Below, one piece after another: positions 5,584 to 6,544 of a stretch of DNA of 6,544 bases (position 1 is the stretch's first letter; the number at the start of each line of letters is the position of its first letter). A program made the position numbers and the translations under genes. Source of the DNA: Actinomycetota bacterium (GTDB lineage Bacteria > Actinomycetota > Actinomycetes > Streptosporangiales > Streptosporangiaceae); assembly GCA_003541285.1 (NCBI GenBank), contig DPMS01000001.1, forward strand, positions 1 to 6,544. The letters are read 5' to 3'. The notes below the pieces were generated by a model. The model made no database searches and was not told the origin of the DNA. It saw only the letters and a list, made by a program, of their open reading frames with translations.

Positions 5584-6423
5584 TCAGCCTGCCTGCCCCA
5601 CCTGGAACCTGGCGAAAGCCTGCACAAAGACACCCTGCTCGCCGACGACCTGCTTGATCGTCTTCTTCGGGTCCTTGACGAAGGCCTGCTCCACGAGCAC
5701 CACATCCTTGAAGAACGCGCCAAGGCGGCCCTCGACGATCTTCGGAATCGCCTGCTCCGGCTTGCCTTCCTCACGGGTCAGCTGCTCCGCGATGCGCCGC
5801 TCGTGCTCGACCACGTCGGCAGGAACCTGCTCACGGGTCACGTACTGCGGCCGCATCGCCGCCACCTGCTGGGCCACGTCCTTGCCTGCGTCGGCGGCCG
5901 GCGCGTCCAGCTGGACGAGCACGCCGACGGTCGGCGGCAGGGCACGGTCGGACCGGTGCAGGTAACTTGCGATGTAACCGCCCTCGAGCAGGGCGTACCT
6001 GCCGAGTTCCAGCTTCTCCTTGAGCGAGGCCCCCGCCTCCTCGATGAGCTGCTGCGCGGTCACACCGGGCCGGACCTCCACCCCCAGCACGGCCAGCCTG
6101 TCGGCGGGCCTGCTGGCCAGTGCGGCAGCGGCGATGTCCGCCGCCACCTGCTGGAAGAGATCGGTCTTCGCGACGAAGTCGGTCTCACAGTTCAGCTCAA
6201 TGAGAACCCCGGCGCTAGTGCCGTCCAGCACAGCGGTGACCAGCCCGTTCGCGGCGGTACGGCCTGCCCGCTTGCCAACGTCCTTGGCGCCCTTCAGGCG
6301 CAGGATCTCGACTGCGGCGTCGAAGTCCCCGTCCGCCTGTTCGAGAGCCTTCTTGCAGTCAAGCATTCCGGCGGCTGTAGCGTCCCGGAGCCGCTTCACG
6401 TCCGCGGCGGTGAAGTTCGCCAT
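5584..6423 (-). CDS. tsf: Translation elongation factor Ts (EF-Ts)
   Basis: EF-Ts is the guanine-nucleotide exchange factor that releases GDP from EF-Tu. The product has 279 residues, normal for actinobacteria. The N-terminal UBA-like domain (1-55) includes LRDATAAGMLDCKKAL, the first family signature, with Ala where Gly, Asp or Gln is usual after the Thr. The core begins with ELNCETDFVAK; TDFVAK (81-86) carries the Asp and Phe that enter EF-Tu near its Mg site. The remaining core, with YLH then PPTVGVLVQL, and the C-terminal KKTIKQVVGEQ block are intact. ATG at 6423 gives the standard MANFTAADVK start; the only purine-rich match, GAGG, lies just 2 nt before the ATG, closer than usual. It follows rpsB by about 70 bp on the same strand and is probably cotranscribed with it. 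Confidence 0.98.
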   Translation of the reverse strand: MANFTAADVKRLRDATAAGMLDCKKALEQADGDFDAAVEILRLKGAKDVGKRAGRTAANGLVTAVLDGTSAGVLIELNCETDFVAKTDLFQQVAADIAAAALASRPADRLAVLGVEVRPGVTAQQLIEEAGASLKEKLELGRYALLEGGYIASYLHRSDRALPPTVGVLVQLDAPAADAGKDVAQQVAAMRPQYVTREQVPADVVEHERRIAEQLTREEGKPEQAIPKIVEGRLGAFFKDVVLVEQAFVKDPKKTIKQVVGEQGVFVQAFARFQVGQAG

Positions 6424-6453
6424 GTCCTCGTCTTTCGCTTCTCGTCAGTCAAG

Positions 6454-6489
6454 GGAAGGTGGGTGGCCGCTGGCCGGCTAGGCACCTCC
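6454..6489 (-). other. Possible hairpin between rpsB and tsf
   Basis: GGAAGGTG (6454-6461) can pair with CACCTCC (6483-6489) with one bulged base, and inside it GCCG (6466-6469) with CGGC (6475-6478). It lies between the rpsB stop and the tsf start, where an attenuator lowering tsf relative to rpsB, or an RNA-stability element, is plausible. The pairing is imperfect and the region is GC-rich, so it may be chance. Confidence 0.25.
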
Positions 6490-6494
6490 GGCGG

Positions 6495-6544
6495 TCACCC
6501 AGACGCCGCCTCCGGGCCAGCCCCGGCCCCGGCCCCGGCCTCGG
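6495..6544 (-). CDS. rpsB: Ribosomal protein S2, extreme C-terminal tail (partial)
   Basis: The minus strand from the right edge reads 15 codons, EAGAGAGAGPEAASG, ending in TGA at 6495. Low-complexity Ala/Gly/Glu tails are common at the C-terminus of actinobacterial S2, and rpsB is the gene almost always found directly upstream of tsf. The identification rests on that position and on composition, since no conserved part of S2 is inside the window. The repeat GGGGCC on the minus strand encodes the AG dipeptides. Confidence 0.62.
   Translation of the reverse strand, partial: EAGAGAGAGPEAASG

Noticed and set aside
4614..5657. 347-codon plus-strand frame opposite frr and the start of cdsA
   Set aside because: Antisense to two confidently identified genes and without motifs.
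6424..6452. TTGACT upstream of tsf as a -35 box
   Set aside because: The position 17 nt downstream reads GAGGAC and is not a -10, and the gene lies about 70 bp after rpsB in a known operon.
5456..6485. 11-bp inverted repeat GTGCCTAGCCG flanking tsf (5456-5466 on plus, 6475-6485 on minus)
   Set aside because: Several 11-bp inverted matches are expected by chance in 6.5 kb of high-GC DNA, and there is no transposase or target duplication.
1..6544. CRISPR array, tRNA, insertion sequence, prophage or toxin-antitoxin locus
   Set aside because: No regularly spaced repeats, no tRNA-like cloverleaf, no transposase or integrase motifs and no terminal inverted repeats were found; the SUFU gene alone does not make a toxin-immunity locus.

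Overview
The window is high-GC DNA from an actinobacterium. The evidence is the conserved translation/phospholipid block rpsB-tsf-frr-cdsA followed by rlmN, the use of GTG and TTG starts, an RsbW/SpoIIE-type histidine-kinase-like ATPase of the kind abundant in filamentous actinomycetes, and a GC-rich terminator hairpin without a T-tract. The proteins look streptomycete- or streptosporangial-like. Genus cannot be fixed from the sequence alone.

Everything except one gene is on the minus strand, so it reads right to left. From the right edge: the C-terminal tail of ribosomal protein S2 (rpsB, 6495-6544, partial); elongation factor Ts (tsf, 5584-6423); a 205-bp stretch where actinobacteria normally carry pyrH but where no UMP kinase gene or remnant is visible; ribosome recycling factor (frr, 4821-5378, GTG start); phosphatidate cytidylyltransferase (cdsA, 3890-4819, TTG start coupled to the frr stop); and a 57-residue two-helix membrane protein (3603-3776). 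Next comes a gene in the opposite direction, a SUFU-domain protein (2413-3537), convergent with the small membrane gene across a perfect 12-bp bidirectional terminator hairpin (3555-3583). Left of it are rlmN (1039-2169, TTG start), a hexapeptide-repeat acyltransferase (348-995 or 348-1016), and the N-terminal part of an RsbW-like ATP-binding protein that runs off the left edge (1-264).

The divergent region between rlmN and the SUFU gene (2170-2412) is the most structured non-coding stretch. It holds a tandem 20/21-bp repeat next to the rlmN ribosome binding site, a perfect 9+1+9 palindrome with an adjacent half-site, and a probable leaderless promoter for the SUFU gene.

Functionally, rpsB, tsf, frr and rlmN serve ribosome composition, elongation, recycling and 23S rRNA/tRNA methylation, and cdsA makes CDP-diacylglycerol for phospholipids. 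The SUFU protein, the small membrane protein, the acyltransferase and the ATPase are accessory genes of unknown or only broadly predictable role. I see no clear new multi-gene system. The points most worth a second look are the missing pyrH, the SUFU gene with its uncharacterised N-terminal half, and the operator-like palindrome upstream of it.
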